A DNA stretch of 64,000 nucleotides from Thermococcus celer Vu 13 = JCM 8558 (GTDB lineage: Archaea > Methanobacteriota_B > Thermococci > Thermococcales > Thermococcaceae): assembly GCF_002214365.1 (NCBI RefSeq), contig NZ_CP014854.1:1661092-1725091 (forward strand), written 5' to 3'. The translations under genes and the position numbers were made by a program. Positions 44,612-52,872 of this stretch are shown here, piece by piece. Within the stretch, counting starts at the first letter, position 1, and every line of letters begins with the position of its first letter. The notes beneath the pieces are model-generated. The model was not told the origin of the DNA. It made no database searches and saw only the letters and a program-made list of their open reading frames with translations.

Positions 44612-45475
44612 ATGGATTTCCTCTACACTTACGAGACGCTCAAGCTCGAATTCCCACTCTCCGAACCAGAGAACGCTAAGTTCGTCATCCTCGGGGTTCC
44701 CTTCGACGGGACGACAAGCTTTAAGCCCGGGGCGAGGTTCGGGCCGACGCTCATAAGGCACGCGACGCTCAACCTCGAGAGCTACATCCTGGACTACGAC
44801 GTGGATATAGCAGAGCTCCCGATAGCGGACATAGGTGACATCGCCGTCGTTGCCGGCGACCCGAGGAGAACCGCGGACAGGGTGAGGGAAACGGTTGAAG
44901 AGCTCAAAAGGGCCAATCCCGGTGCAATTCCGATACTCCTCGGGGGGGAGCACTCACAGACCCTTGGGGCGGTGGAGGCCCTGAAACCCGCGAGCTACGT
45001 GGTATTCGACGCCCACCTCGACCTCAGGGACTCCTACGAGGAGAACCCCTACAACCACGCCTGCGTGGCGAGGAGAATAGCGGAACTCGGGGTAGGCGAG
45101 GCGATTTTCGGGATAAGGAGCGGGACGAGGGAGGAGGTCACCTACGCCGAGGAGCATGGAATCCCCTGGGTCCATGCAAGGGACTACGACTTCGATGCCT
45201 TCGTCGAACTGGTAAAGCCCCTCCCGGAGCCCGTTTACCTCTCCATAGACATAGACGCCTTCGACCTCTCGCTCGTTCCCTCGACCGGGACACCTGAGGC
45301 CGGTGGACTGGGCTTCTGGGAAGTGGTGGAGGCCATGGAGTGGCTCGTGGAGAACAAGAGGCTGGTCGGCTTCGATATAATGGAGGTTGGGGGTGGCGAA
45401 CTCGGGGACATCACGGCGCTAACCGCGGCGAAACTCCTCTTCTATTTCCTGGGTGCAGGGGCCGGTATCCTTTAA
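44612..45475 (+). CDS. speB: Agmatinase/aminopropylagmatine ureohydrolase family
   Basis: 287 residues from ATG 44612 (GGAGGTGAGGGC before it). The ureohydrolase binuclear Mn site is complete: GGEHSQT (about 112-118), DAHLDLRDSYEENPYNHAC (about 134-152, His and Asp ligands) and SIDIDAFDLS (about 211-220). In Thermococcus kodakarensis the corresponding enzyme splits N1-aminopropylagmatine to spermidine and urea; agmatine is the alternative substrate. Spermidine is the donor for hypusine on aIF5A, encoded just upstream. Confidence 0.93.
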   Translation: MDFLYTYETLKLEFPLSEPENAKFVILGVPFDGTTSFKPGARFGPTLIRHATLNLESYILDYDVDIAELPIADIGDIAVVAGDPRRTADRVRETVEELKRANPGAIPILLGGEHSQTLGAVEALKPASYVVFDAHLDLRDSYEENPYNHACVARRIAELGVGEAIFGIRSGTREEVTYAEEHGIPWVHARDYDFDAFVELVKPLPEPVYLSIDIDAFDLSLVPSTGTPEAGGLGFWEVVEAMEWLVENKRLVGFDIMEVGGGELGDITALTAAKLLFYFLGAGAGIL

Positions 45476-45610
45476 TTCTCCTTTCGTTGGGATTCTGTTA
45501 CCGCCTGGAGAAATGACCTGCTGGTACAATGCTCTAAACGTCTCTCCAGTGTCCTCAATAACTCACGAAACCTTAAATAGAACCTCGTTCGTTCTTTAAA
45601 CCCGGTGGTG
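45476..45610. repeat. Intergenic inverted repeat upstream of the CBS protein
   Basis: CTGGAGA (45505-45511) and TCTCCAG (45543-45549) form a 7-base inverted repeat across 31 bases. It lies downstream of the ureohydrolase gene and before a CTTAAATAG TATA-like box (about 45572-45580) for the CBS gene. Could be an extended hairpin or operator; the loop is long, so it may be chance. Confidence 0.25.
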
Positions 45611-46108
45611 ATGATGGAAGTCGAGTCCGCCCTTGAAATCCTTCACTCCATAAAGCTGGCGGATATCATGCCCAGCATTGAAACAATGCCCGTAGTCACC
45701 GCTGACACGGATATCATAAACGTCCTCAAAATTCTGAGAAGCAGACACCATGTTTGGGTGGTTGACGACAGGGAGAACAGGGAACTCGTGGGTGTCATCA
45801 GGTACCTTGACGTTATGGACCTCCTCCTCCCCCCCGAGGCCCACAGGTTTAAGCTCGGTATGACGAGCAACACCATGAGATCGATCCTCGGAGGGGCCAC
45901 CAGAGCGGGGGACGTTGCCGAGAGACAGGTTCTCACGATAGAGGAAGACGCCACCGTCCTTGACGCCCTGATGAAGATGCGCAAGTACAGGATACAGGTG
46001 CTGGCGGTCGTGAAGGACGGAAAACTGGTTGGTGAGATGAGCCTGCGCATACTGATAGACGAACTGCTGAGACTGCTCCGGGTGGGTGGGGCCCAATGGA
46101 AACGGTAA
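45611..46108 (+). CDS. Two-CBS-domain protein, partner of downstream antiporter
   Basis: 165 residues: two tandem CBS motifs, IMPSIETMPVVTADTDIINVLKIL (about 20-43) with VVDDRENRELVGVIRYLDVMDLL, and ERQVLTIEEDATVLDALMKMRKYRIQVLAVVKDGKLVGEMSLR-type C-terminal repeat. CBS pairs bind adenine nucleotides and regulate linked transporters or enzymes. The gene overlaps the antiporter gene by 13 bases, which suggests that it is a stand-alone regulatory subunit. GGTGGTG abuts adjacent ATGs at 45611 and 45614. Confidence 0.85.
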   Translation: MMEVESALEILHSIKLADIMPSIETMPVVTADTDIINVLKILRSRHHVWVVDDRENRELVGVIRYLDVMDLLLPPEAHRFKLGMTSNTMRSILGGATRAGDVAERQVLTIEEDATVLDALMKMRKYRIQVLAVVKDGKLVGEMSLRILIDELLRLLRVGGAQWKR

Positions 46109-47415
46109 CGTGGCTTCTCTTCACCGTAGGAATCTCTCTGATCCTGGCCAAGATAGGGGACAGCATAATCGAGCGATTCGAACTGCCTGGCGTTCTTGGA
46201 GAGCTTCTGATGGGAATGATACTGGGGAACCTCGTCTATTTCGGGATGATCGCCCCCCAGTACCTCCCGATAGTCAGCGGGGAGGGCTTCACCACGGATT
46301 TGACGGTCGTTTCCAACTTTCTGGCCAAGTTGGGCATAATATTCCTGCTGTTCCTCGGCGCCCTCGATTCCGATATCGAGCAACTCAAGAAAACGGGGAT
46401 TACCGCTACGGTCTCCACAGTTCTCGGCGTCTTCGTGCCGCTCGTCCTTGGCTGGTTCGCCCTCACGGAGATGGGATACCCGAGTAGAGAGGCCTTCGCC
46501 GGCGGTGTCCTGCTCACAGCCACGAGCGTAGGATTAACCGTCCGCGTCATGATGGACCTTGGGGTCCTCACGAGCGAGGTCGGCGCCGCCTCGCTGAGCG
46601 CGAGCGTCATGGACGATTTCCTTGGCATAGCCCTCATCATATTCGCCGTCGGCACAGGAAGTCTCCTCGAGCTGAGCGTCAAGATAGTCGCGTTCTTCAT
46701 AATAACCGGTCTCGTCTGGTGGTACCTCGTCGATTATTACATAAAGTTCGCGGAGAGGCTCCACGTCGAGAAGGGCATCCTCGGAACCGTCCTCGGGATG
46801 ATGTTCCTCTTCGCGGCCTTAGCCGAGGGATGGTTCGCGGCGGCCATCGAGGGCGCGTTCATGATGGGCCTCGTGCTCTCGAAGCTCCCGGAAGGGAAGC
46901 GCCTCATGGAAGACGTGAAGGCCATCGGCTACGGCCTGCTCATACCATTCTTCTTCGTCCACACCGGCGCGATGCTCAACCTGACGGTCTTCGAGAACGC
47001 GAACGCCCTCGTGCTCGCGGCGGTTCTGACAACGGTTGCCGTCGTCGGAAAGATAGTCGGAAGGGGATTCGGAGCGTGGATGACGGCGTGGGGCCGCGGC
47101 AGGGCCTTTCTCTTCACGAGGGAGAACTTCTGGATGTCCCTCCAGATGGGCATAGGCTCGATTCCGAGGACGGAGGTGGCTCTCGTCGACCTCATGGTGG
47201 CGGTACACGGTGGTGCGATAAAGCCGCAGGACGCCCCCGAGTTCATAGCGGCGACGCTGATATTCATAACGGTCTCGGTGCTGATAACGCCACCGCTCCT
47301 CAAGTGGGCGTTCAGGAGGGAGATAAGCGAGGCCACCACCGCAAAGACCGCGAGGAAGGTGGAGAGAATCCAGAAAACCAAGGAGAGGATAAAGAAGATA
47401 AAGGGTTCACCGTGA
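46096..47415 (+). CDS. Kef/Nha-type (CPA2) cation:proton antiporter
   Basis: 439 residues with about 12 transmembrane helices. Features include the GELLMGMILGN pore segment (about 34-44), the double repeat ATSVGLTVRVMMDLG and AASLSASVMDDFLGIALI (the conserved ion-binding DD region), and FFFVHTGAMLNL. C-terminal tail is short and lysine/arginine-rich without a TrkA-N domain; nucleotide sensing may come from the overlapping CBS protein. Exports Na+ or K+ in exchange for protons. A T-rich stretch just after the stop likely terminates the transcript. Confidence 0.9.
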   Translation: METVTWLLFTVGISLILAKIGDSIIERFELPGVLGELLMGMILGNLVYFGMIAPQYLPIVSGEGFTTDLTVVSNFLAKLGIIFLLFLGALDSDIEQLKKTGITATVSTVLGVFVPLVLGWFALTEMGYPSREAFAGGVLLTATSVGLTVRVMMDLGVLTSEVGAASLSASVMDDFLGIALIIFAVGTGSLLELSVKIVAFFIITGLVWWYLVDYYIKFAERLHVEKGILGTVLGMMFLFAALAEGWFAAAIEGAFMMGLVLSKLPEGKRLMEDVKAIGYGLLIPFFFVHTGAMLNLTVFENANALVLAAVLTTVAVVGKIVGRGFGAWMTAWGRGRAFLFTRENFWMSLQMGIGSIPRTEVALVDLMVAVHGGAIKPQDAPEFIAATLIFITVSVLITPPLLKWAFRREISEATTAKTARKVERIQKTKERIKKIKGSP

Positions 47416-47430
47416 GCCTTTCCTTTTTTG

Positions 47431-47901
47431 TCAGCCAAAGAACGCCCCCATCATGTCCATCTGCTCATCGCCGATTCCCTTTACCCTGAACTCGGGCATC
47501 TCGGGGATGAGCCTCTCGTACTCCTCGCCCGTTATCTCCCTCGCTTTTCCGCTCTCAACGAGGTAGAAGAGCCCGTAGTCCGGGTCACGGTAGGCGACGA
47601 GGAACCTCTCGACCTCTACGTCGTCGAAGTTCACGAAGATGACGTTTCCACCGGTGTAGGGACGCCTGCACTTGAAGGGGAAGCTCGAGGAGTTGAGCAT
47701 GGCATCGCCAAGGGCCTGGTTGGCCCTCTCCCCGTTTATCTCCGTCCAGAACTTCCTGCCCTCGAAGTCGCCCTCGACAACTATGAGGAACCTCACCCCG
47801 TCGAGCTCGAGGACGGGGGCACTGTTCTTCGCGAGTATCTTAAACAGCTCGCCGATGGTCTCGGCGTTCCTGAGGGAAGCTACGAATCCTTCGACCTTCA
47901 T
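47431..47901 (-). CDS. Conserved protein of unknown function
   Basis: 156 residues from ATG 47901 (GGTGG upstream). Alpha/beta, acidic, no signal or transmembrane helix; segments LIVVEGDFEGRKFW and NVIFVNFDDVEVERFLVAYRDPDYGLFYL are strand-rich. No family recognised. Convergent with the antiporter, separated by about 15 bases, and divergent from the ClC gene with an AT-rich shared promoter interval at 47920-47960. Confidence 0.68.
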   Translation of the reverse strand: MKVEGFVASLRNAETIGELFKILAKNSAPVLELDGVRFLIVVEGDFEGRKFWTEINGERANQALGDAMLNSSSFPFKCRRPYTGGNVIFVNFDDVEVERFLVAYRDPDYGLFYLVESGKAREITGEEYERLIPEMPEFRVKGIGDEQMDMMGAFFG

Positions 47902-47976
47902 GGTTTCCACCGGGGCTATTGTGGTGGGGGACTATAAAAGCTTAAGCTTTTTAGTGAGTACTCCCATCAGGTATCG

Positions 47977-49695
47977 ATGACCTCTAAAGGTGCCTATCTA
48001 AGAAGGTGGAGTGTTATCATCGTTTTCTCAATCCTTGCCGGGATAGTGGGGGGACTGGGGGCGGTGATATTTCGACTGTTGATCAGCGGGGTTAACCGGC
48101 TCTTCTTCAGAGGGTTACTGCAGAAAGCCTCCTACACCATCGGCGGTATCAACGTTGGGTACGTTCTTCCCCCAACCCTCGGGGCGCTGGTGGTCACCCT
48201 CATAGTCCTCAAACGTCCAGAGATACGGGGAAACGGTATACCCGAGGTGATAGAAGCGGTAATATTCAAAGGCGGTAACATTCCCGGGGAGTTCGCGGTT
48301 CTGAAGACGATAGCCACGGCGGTAACGATAGGTTCCGGCGGAAGCGTTGGCCGGGAGGGGCCTATAGGCTTCATAGGTGCCGCCCTGACGTCGATCCTGG
48401 CGCGCTGGTTCAACCTATCCCGGGAGATGAAGAGGCTCCTCGTCACCTGTGGCCTGGCGGCCGGTATAGCAGGGACCTTCAACACCCCGCTCGCCGGGGC
48501 GATGTTCGCCCTTGAGGTGGTCTACATGGGAGCCTTCTCCATAAACCTCGTGCCCATCTTCATCTCCGCGGTTACGGGCAACGCGATAACCCTGGCGGTT
48601 CTCAAAAGGGCGGTCGAGATAGAGATCCCCGGCGGAATAGGGCACACCCTTCCGGAGCTCCCCCTGTTTTTCATCCTCGGACTGCTCCTCGGCTCTCTCG
48701 CCGCGTTCTACGCCAGGTTCCTCTACGGCACGGTTGACTGGTTCTCGAAGGCCCGGCTACCCGAATACGTCAAGCCCGCCCTGGGGGGTTTTGGGGTCGG
48801 CCTCCTCGGCATGATGCTTCCAGCCTACGGTATATTCGGGATAGGCTACGAGGGCATGAGGATGGCCTTCTACGGGAAACTAACCGTGGGGTTCCTCGTA
48901 GTCCTCGGAGTGGCCAAGATGCTGGCGACGGCCCTTACCATAGGCCCCGGCCAGAGCGGCGGCATCTTCGCCCCGAGCCTCTACATCGGAACCATGTTCG
49001 GGGCGGCCTTCGGGGAAGCCGTAAGGGCCCTCCTCCCCGGTTTGAACGCGAACCCCACCGTTTACGCCCTCGCGGGGATGGCCGCCTTCTTCAGCGGCAT
49101 GACACAGGCCCCGCTTACCCAGATACTCATGGTTACCGAGCTGACGAGGAGCTACGCTGTCCTCCCCGCGGTTATGACCTCAGCAACAATGGGTTTTCTC
49201 ACCGCCCGGCTCTTTCTACGGGGGGAGTCCATCTATACCCTCAAGCTACTCCGGAAGGGTTATCGTGTAAAAACAGGAAGGCCCGTCATCCTCGAGACGA
49301 TACCCGTGGGGGAGATAATGACGCGGGAGCCGGTTTACGTTAGCGAGGATCAGGCCCTCTTCGAGGTTGAAAGGCTGATAGGAGAGACCGGCCACGACTG
49401 CTTCCCCGTAGTCAACGAGGACATGGAGGTCATCGGCGTAATCGGCGTAAAGGACGTTCTCAAGAAGTCCTCACGGATTAAAGGCCTGCCGGTGAGACGC
49501 TTCCTCAGGCGTTCCTACGGGGTTACGTATCCAAACGAGACGGCCGAGGAGGCCTTTGAGAAGCTCATGGCCCACGATCAGAACCTCCTGCCAGTTCTGG
49601 AGAGTCCAGAGAGCAGAAAGCTCGTTGGAGTGGTGACCAAAAGGGACATATACCGCGCCTACTACCGCGGTCTGGAGGGCATGTACATAGAGTGA
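47977..49695 (+). CDS. ClC-family chloride channel/transporter with CBS pair
   Basis: 572 residues. ClC selectivity motifs are present: GNGIPE (about 87-92), GSGGSVGREGPIG (about 116-128, with the gating Glu of GREGP), and GPGQSGGIFAPSLY (about 326-339). The C-terminal cytoplasmic part holds two CBS domains, starting IPVGEIMTREPVYVSEDQ and YPNETAEEAFEKLMAHDQ, which bind nucleotides to regulate gating. Gating Glu is kept, so either Cl-/H+ exchange or channel activity is possible. The ATG has only a weak ribosome site. Confidence 0.93.
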   Translation: MTSKGAYLRRWSVIIVFSILAGIVGGLGAVIFRLLISGVNRLFFRGLLQKASYTIGGINVGYVLPPTLGALVVTLIVLKRPEIRGNGIPEVIEAVIFKGGNIPGEFAVLKTIATAVTIGSGGSVGREGPIGFIGAALTSILARWFNLSREMKRLLVTCGLAAGIAGTFNTPLAGAMFALEVVYMGAFSINLVPIFISAVTGNAITLAVLKRAVEIEIPGGIGHTLPELPLFFILGLLLGSLAAFYARFLYGTVDWFSKARLPEYVKPALGGFGVGLLGMMLPAYGIFGIGYEGMRMAFYGKLTVGFLVVLGVAKMLATALTIGPGQSGGIFAPSLYIGTMFGAAFGEAVRALLPGLNANPTVYALAGMAAFFSGMTQAPLTQILMVTELTRSYAVLPAVMTSATMGFLTARLFLRGESIYTLKLLRKGYRVKTGRPVILETIPVGEIMTREPVYVSEDQALFEVERLIGETGHDCFPVVNEDMEVIGVIGVKDVLKKSSRIKGLPVRRFLRRSYGVTYPNETAEEAFEKLMAHDQNLLPVLESPESRKLVGVVTKRDIYRAYYRGLEGMYIE

Positions 49696-49713
49696 AGGGA
49701 AGAAGGTGGTTCA

Positions 49714-50973
49714 ATGCTGGCCGATGCGGATCTTCACATACATTCCCGTTATTCAAAGGCGGTCTCGAAGTTCATGACCTTCCCGAACCTCGCCGAAAAC
49801 GCGCGTTTTAAGGGGCTCGCGGTGGTCGGTACCGGGGACGTACTAAACCCGAGGTGGGAGGAGGAACTGCTCAAATATACAGAGAAAGTCGATGAGGGCA
49901 CCTACGAGAGAAAAGGGGTTCGTTTCATCCTCACGACGGAGGTCGAGGACAGCAGGCGGGTTCACCACCTCCTCATTTTTCCGAGCCTATCAGCCGTGGA
50001 GGAGATGCGGGAAAGGCTGAGCCCCTATTCGAGCGATATAGAGAACGAAGGAAGGCCGAGGGTCAACCTTTCGGCGGCGGAGATAGCGGACCTGGCGAAC
50101 GAGCTCGACGTTCTGATAGGGCCTGCCCACGCCTTCACCCCCTGGACGGCCCTTTACAAGGAGTACAACAGCCTAAGGGAGGCCTACGACGGGGCGAGGA
50201 TAGACTTCCTCGAGCTCGGTCTCTCGGCGGACAGCGAGATGGCCGACATGATAAGATCCCATCACTCGCTCACCTACCTGAGCAACAGCGACGCCCACTC
50301 GCCGATGCCCCACCGCCTCGGGAGGGAGTTCAACCGCTTTGAGGTCGATGAGGCGACGTTCGAGGAGGTACGGAAGGCCATTCTGAAACGCGGAGGCAGG
50401 AAGATCGTCCTGAACGCCGGTCTCGACCCCAGGTTGGGCAAGTACCACCTCACCGCGTGCTCCCGCTGTTACACGAAGTACTCCCTCGAGGATGCGGAGG
50501 CGTTCAGGTGGAAGTGCCCCAAGTGCGGCGGCAGGATAAAGAAAGGCGTGAGGGACAGGATCCTCGAGCTGGCCGACACGGAGGAGAGGCCGAATGACAG
50601 GCCGCCCTACCTCCGTCTGGCGCCGCTGGCGGAGATAATCGCGATGGTCATCGGGAGGGGTGTGGAAACGAAGGCCGTGAGGGCTATCTGGGAGCGCTTT
50701 TTAAGGGAGTTCAGGAGCGAGATAAGGGTCCTCGTCGACGTCCCCATCGAGAGCCTGGCGGAGGTTCACGAGGAGGTCGCCAAAGCCGTGTGGGCCTACA
50801 GAAAAGGCAAGCTCAGCGTTATCCCCGGAGGGGGAGGGAAGTACGGCGAGATAAGGCTACCGGAGGAGATAAGGAACGCAAAGATAGAGGACCTTGAATC
50901 CATTGAGATCAACGTTTCGGAGGATGAATACAGGCCCAGACAGACGAGCCTTATGAAATTCCTGAGGAGGTAA
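49714..50973 (+). CDS. endoQ: Endonuclease Q, PHP-domain DNA repair nuclease
   Basis: 419 residues. The PHP domain carries metal-binding motifs ADLHIHSRYS (about 5-14), TTEVEDSRRVHHL, IGPAHAFTPW and SNSDAHSPMPHR. A zinc ribbon CSRCYTKYS...CPKCGG (about 249-275) follows, then a helix-hairpin-like segment. EndoQ cuts 5' to deaminated bases and abasic sites. The last residues, QTSLMKFL, form a PCNA-interacting (PIP) motif. ATG 49714; it starts 18 bases after the ClC stop. The thiL gene follows by 5 bases. Confidence 0.94.
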   Translation: MLADADLHIHSRYSKAVSKFMTFPNLAENARFKGLAVVGTGDVLNPRWEEELLKYTEKVDEGTYERKGVRFILTTEVEDSRRVHHLLIFPSLSAVEEMRERLSPYSSDIENEGRPRVNLSAAEIADLANELDVLIGPAHAFTPWTALYKEYNSLREAYDGARIDFLELGLSADSEMADMIRSHHSLTYLSNSDAHSPMPHRLGREFNRFEVDEATFEEVRKAILKRGGRKIVLNAGLDPRLGKYHLTACSRCYTKYSLEDAEAFRWKCPKCGGRIKKGVRDRILELADTEERPNDRPPYLRLAPLAEIIAMVIGRGVETKAVRAIWERFLREFRSEIRVLVDVPIESLAEVHEEVAKAVWAYRKGKLSVIPGGGGKYGEIRLPEEIRNAKIEDLESIEINVSEDEYRPRQTSLMKFLRR

Positions 50974-50978
50974 GGTGG

Positions 50979-51950
50979 ATGGCGAGTGAATGGGATATAA
51001 TTGAGCTCTTTACGCGGAACCTCAAACTCCAGGGTGACCTTCCGCTTGGAGACGACGCGGGGGCGATTAGGCTGGGCGACGAATGGCTCGTGGCGACGAA
51101 CGACATGCTCGTGAGAGAGACGGACGTACCGGATATCATGACGCCCGAGCAGGTCGGTTTCAAGGCCGTTACAATGAACGTCAGCGACGTTGCGGCGATG
51201 GGTGCGAAACCGCTCGGTTTCCTCTTCTCCCTTGGGATTCCTGCGGACATCGATACGAACTACCTGGAGGGCGTTGCGAGGGGGATCGGGGAAGCCCTCG
51301 AGTTCTACGATGTGCCAGTTCTCAGCGCCGACACGAACAAGGCCGATGACCTGATAATAGACGGGATGGCCCTCGGGAGAACGGAGAGGCTCCTCACAAG
51401 GAGCGGGGCGAAGCCCGGCGATCTGGTCTGCGTGACCGGCGACGTGGGGCGGGCCCTCGCGGGTCTTCTTCTATGGAAGAATAAGATGGATGTGCCCAAA
51501 AGAATAAGGGAGCCGCTCTACGAGAAGCTCCTCGAACCGAGGGCCCGGGTGGTCGAGGGAATGGAGCTTAGCAGGTACGCTAACGCCGCCATAGACGTAA
51601 GTGACGGCCTCTCCAAGGAACTGCACCTCCTCTCAAGGATGAGCGGCGTTAGGCTTGAGATCGATGTCGAAAGGCTCCCGATTAGGGATGAGGTCATCGA
51701 GGCCGCACGGATGCTTGGAGTGGACCCCATCGAGATGGCACTCACCAGCGGCGAGGAGTTCGAGCTCGTCTTCACGGTACCCCCCGAGATGGTTACTGCC
51801 CTTCAAATGGATTTCACCGTTATAGGAAGGGTCGAAAACGGAGCCGGCGTGTACATTACCACCGATGGAAAAAGAACGGAAATGCCCCTACTCGGCTGGG
51901 AACACCTCGAGGGAGGGTTAAACGGAACGTATAGAGCGTTGTTCCGATAA
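50979..51950 (+). CDS. thiL: Thiamine-monophosphate kinase
   Basis: 323 residues with the PurM-like ATP-grasp fold. Motifs: LPLGDDAGAIRLG (about 24-36), TNDMLVRETDVP (about 43-54), MNVSDVAAMGAKPLGFL (about 67-83), GDTNKAD-like ADTNKADDLII, and IDVSDGLSKEL near 205. Phosphorylates thiamine monophosphate to thiamine pyrophosphate with ATP. The five-base gap to endoQ suggests co-transcription, although functions are unrelated. Confidence 0.94.
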   Translation: MASEWDIIELFTRNLKLQGDLPLGDDAGAIRLGDEWLVATNDMLVRETDVPDIMTPEQVGFKAVTMNVSDVAAMGAKPLGFLFSLGIPADIDTNYLEGVARGIGEALEFYDVPVLSADTNKADDLIIDGMALGRTERLLTRSGAKPGDLVCVTGDVGRALAGLLLWKNKMDVPKRIREPLYEKLLEPRARVVEGMELSRYANAAIDVSDGLSKELHLLSRMSGVRLEIDVERLPIRDEVIEAARMLGVDPIEMALTSGEEFELVFTVPPEMVTALQMDFTVIGRVENGAGVYITTDGKRTEMPLLGWEHLEGGLNGTYRALFR

Positions 51951-51990
51951 CGTTATAAAATCACGAGCCAATGAGGGGTAGGTCGGGACT

Positions 51991-52872
51991 ATGCTGGGGA
52001 GTATTGCAACATCGGCAAGACAGTATTTTTCACTGGTTGGGACCGTCTCCCCAAGGTACCTTGCCCTGGCCTTTCTCACTTACTACGTGAGCGTCCTTCT
52101 CTACGGGATTCGATGGAAACTCGTTCTAAACGGTGTAGGCAGAGACGCTCCACTGGGGGAGCTCGTTAAGGCCATACTCGCCTCCATCTTCATAAACAAC
52201 GTCACCCCGATGAGCAGGAGCGGGGGGGAACTGCTCAGGATGGCGTGGGTGTCGAGAAGGGCCATGGTACCCACGGGGGTCTCGGCCGTCAGCATAGTCT
52301 ACGAGCGCATACTTGAGACGGTCCCCGTGTTCGTCCTTTTCCTTGCCGGGATGACCTACTTCTCGTCCGAGGAACCGATACCCTTTGTGCTCCTGGGGGT
52401 TACGGGCATATTCCTGATATGGGTTAAATGGGATTCCTTCGTCAGGCTCTCCCTCCACCTGTTCAAAGCCCCCGTAAGCCCCGAAGAGATCGAGAGGATA
52501 GCCTCCTTAAAGGACATGCACGGCCTCAACGTTGCCGCGATCATCCTCAGTTCGGTCGTCTGGCTCCTCGACGTCCTCCGGTTGAAGCTCATCACCCTCG
52601 CCTTTGGGCTCAACCTTGCCTGGAGCTTTATAGCGGTCATCTCAATAGCCAACCTCTTCTTTGGCCTCCTCGCCTTTACCCCGGGGGGCGTGGGAATAAT
52701 CGAAGGCGGGCTCATCGGAACGCTCACGTACTTCGGTATCCCCACCGCCCTCGCGGTCTCGATAACCCTACTGGAACGCTTTGTATCGTACGTAGTCAGC
52801 AGCCTGGTGGGACTGGTGGTGCTCCTGACGTCCGGAGGGGTTGAAATATGGAAAGCCTTAAAATCGCAATAG
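51991..52872 (+). CDS. UPF0104/lysylphosphatidylglycerol synthase TM-like membrane protein
   Basis: 293 residues with about seven transmembrane helices. The family signature NNVTPMSRSGGELLRMAWV (about 70-88) and the C-terminal TPGGVGIIEGGLIGTLTYFG (about 229-248) are clear. The family is flippase-like and transfers or translocates lipid-linked groups. Its end overlaps the glycosyltransferase gene by 25 bases, which in turn overlaps a deacetylase gene, so it probably handles a glycolipid made by those enzymes. TATA-like GTTATAAAA at about 51951-51959. Confidence 0.87.
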   Translation: MLGSIATSARQYFSLVGTVSPRYLALAFLTYYVSVLLYGIRWKLVLNGVGRDAPLGELVKAILASIFINNVTPMSRSGGELLRMAWVSRRAMVPTGVSAVSIVYERILETVPVFVLFLAGMTYFSSEEPIPFVLLGVTGIFLIWVKWDSFVRLSLHLFKAPVSPEEIERIASLKDMHGLNVAAIILSSVVWLLDVLRLKLITLAFGLNLAWSFIAVISIANLFFGLLAFTPGGVGIIEGGLIGTLTYFGIPTALAVSITLLERFVSYVVSSLVGLVVLLTSGGVEIWKALKSQ

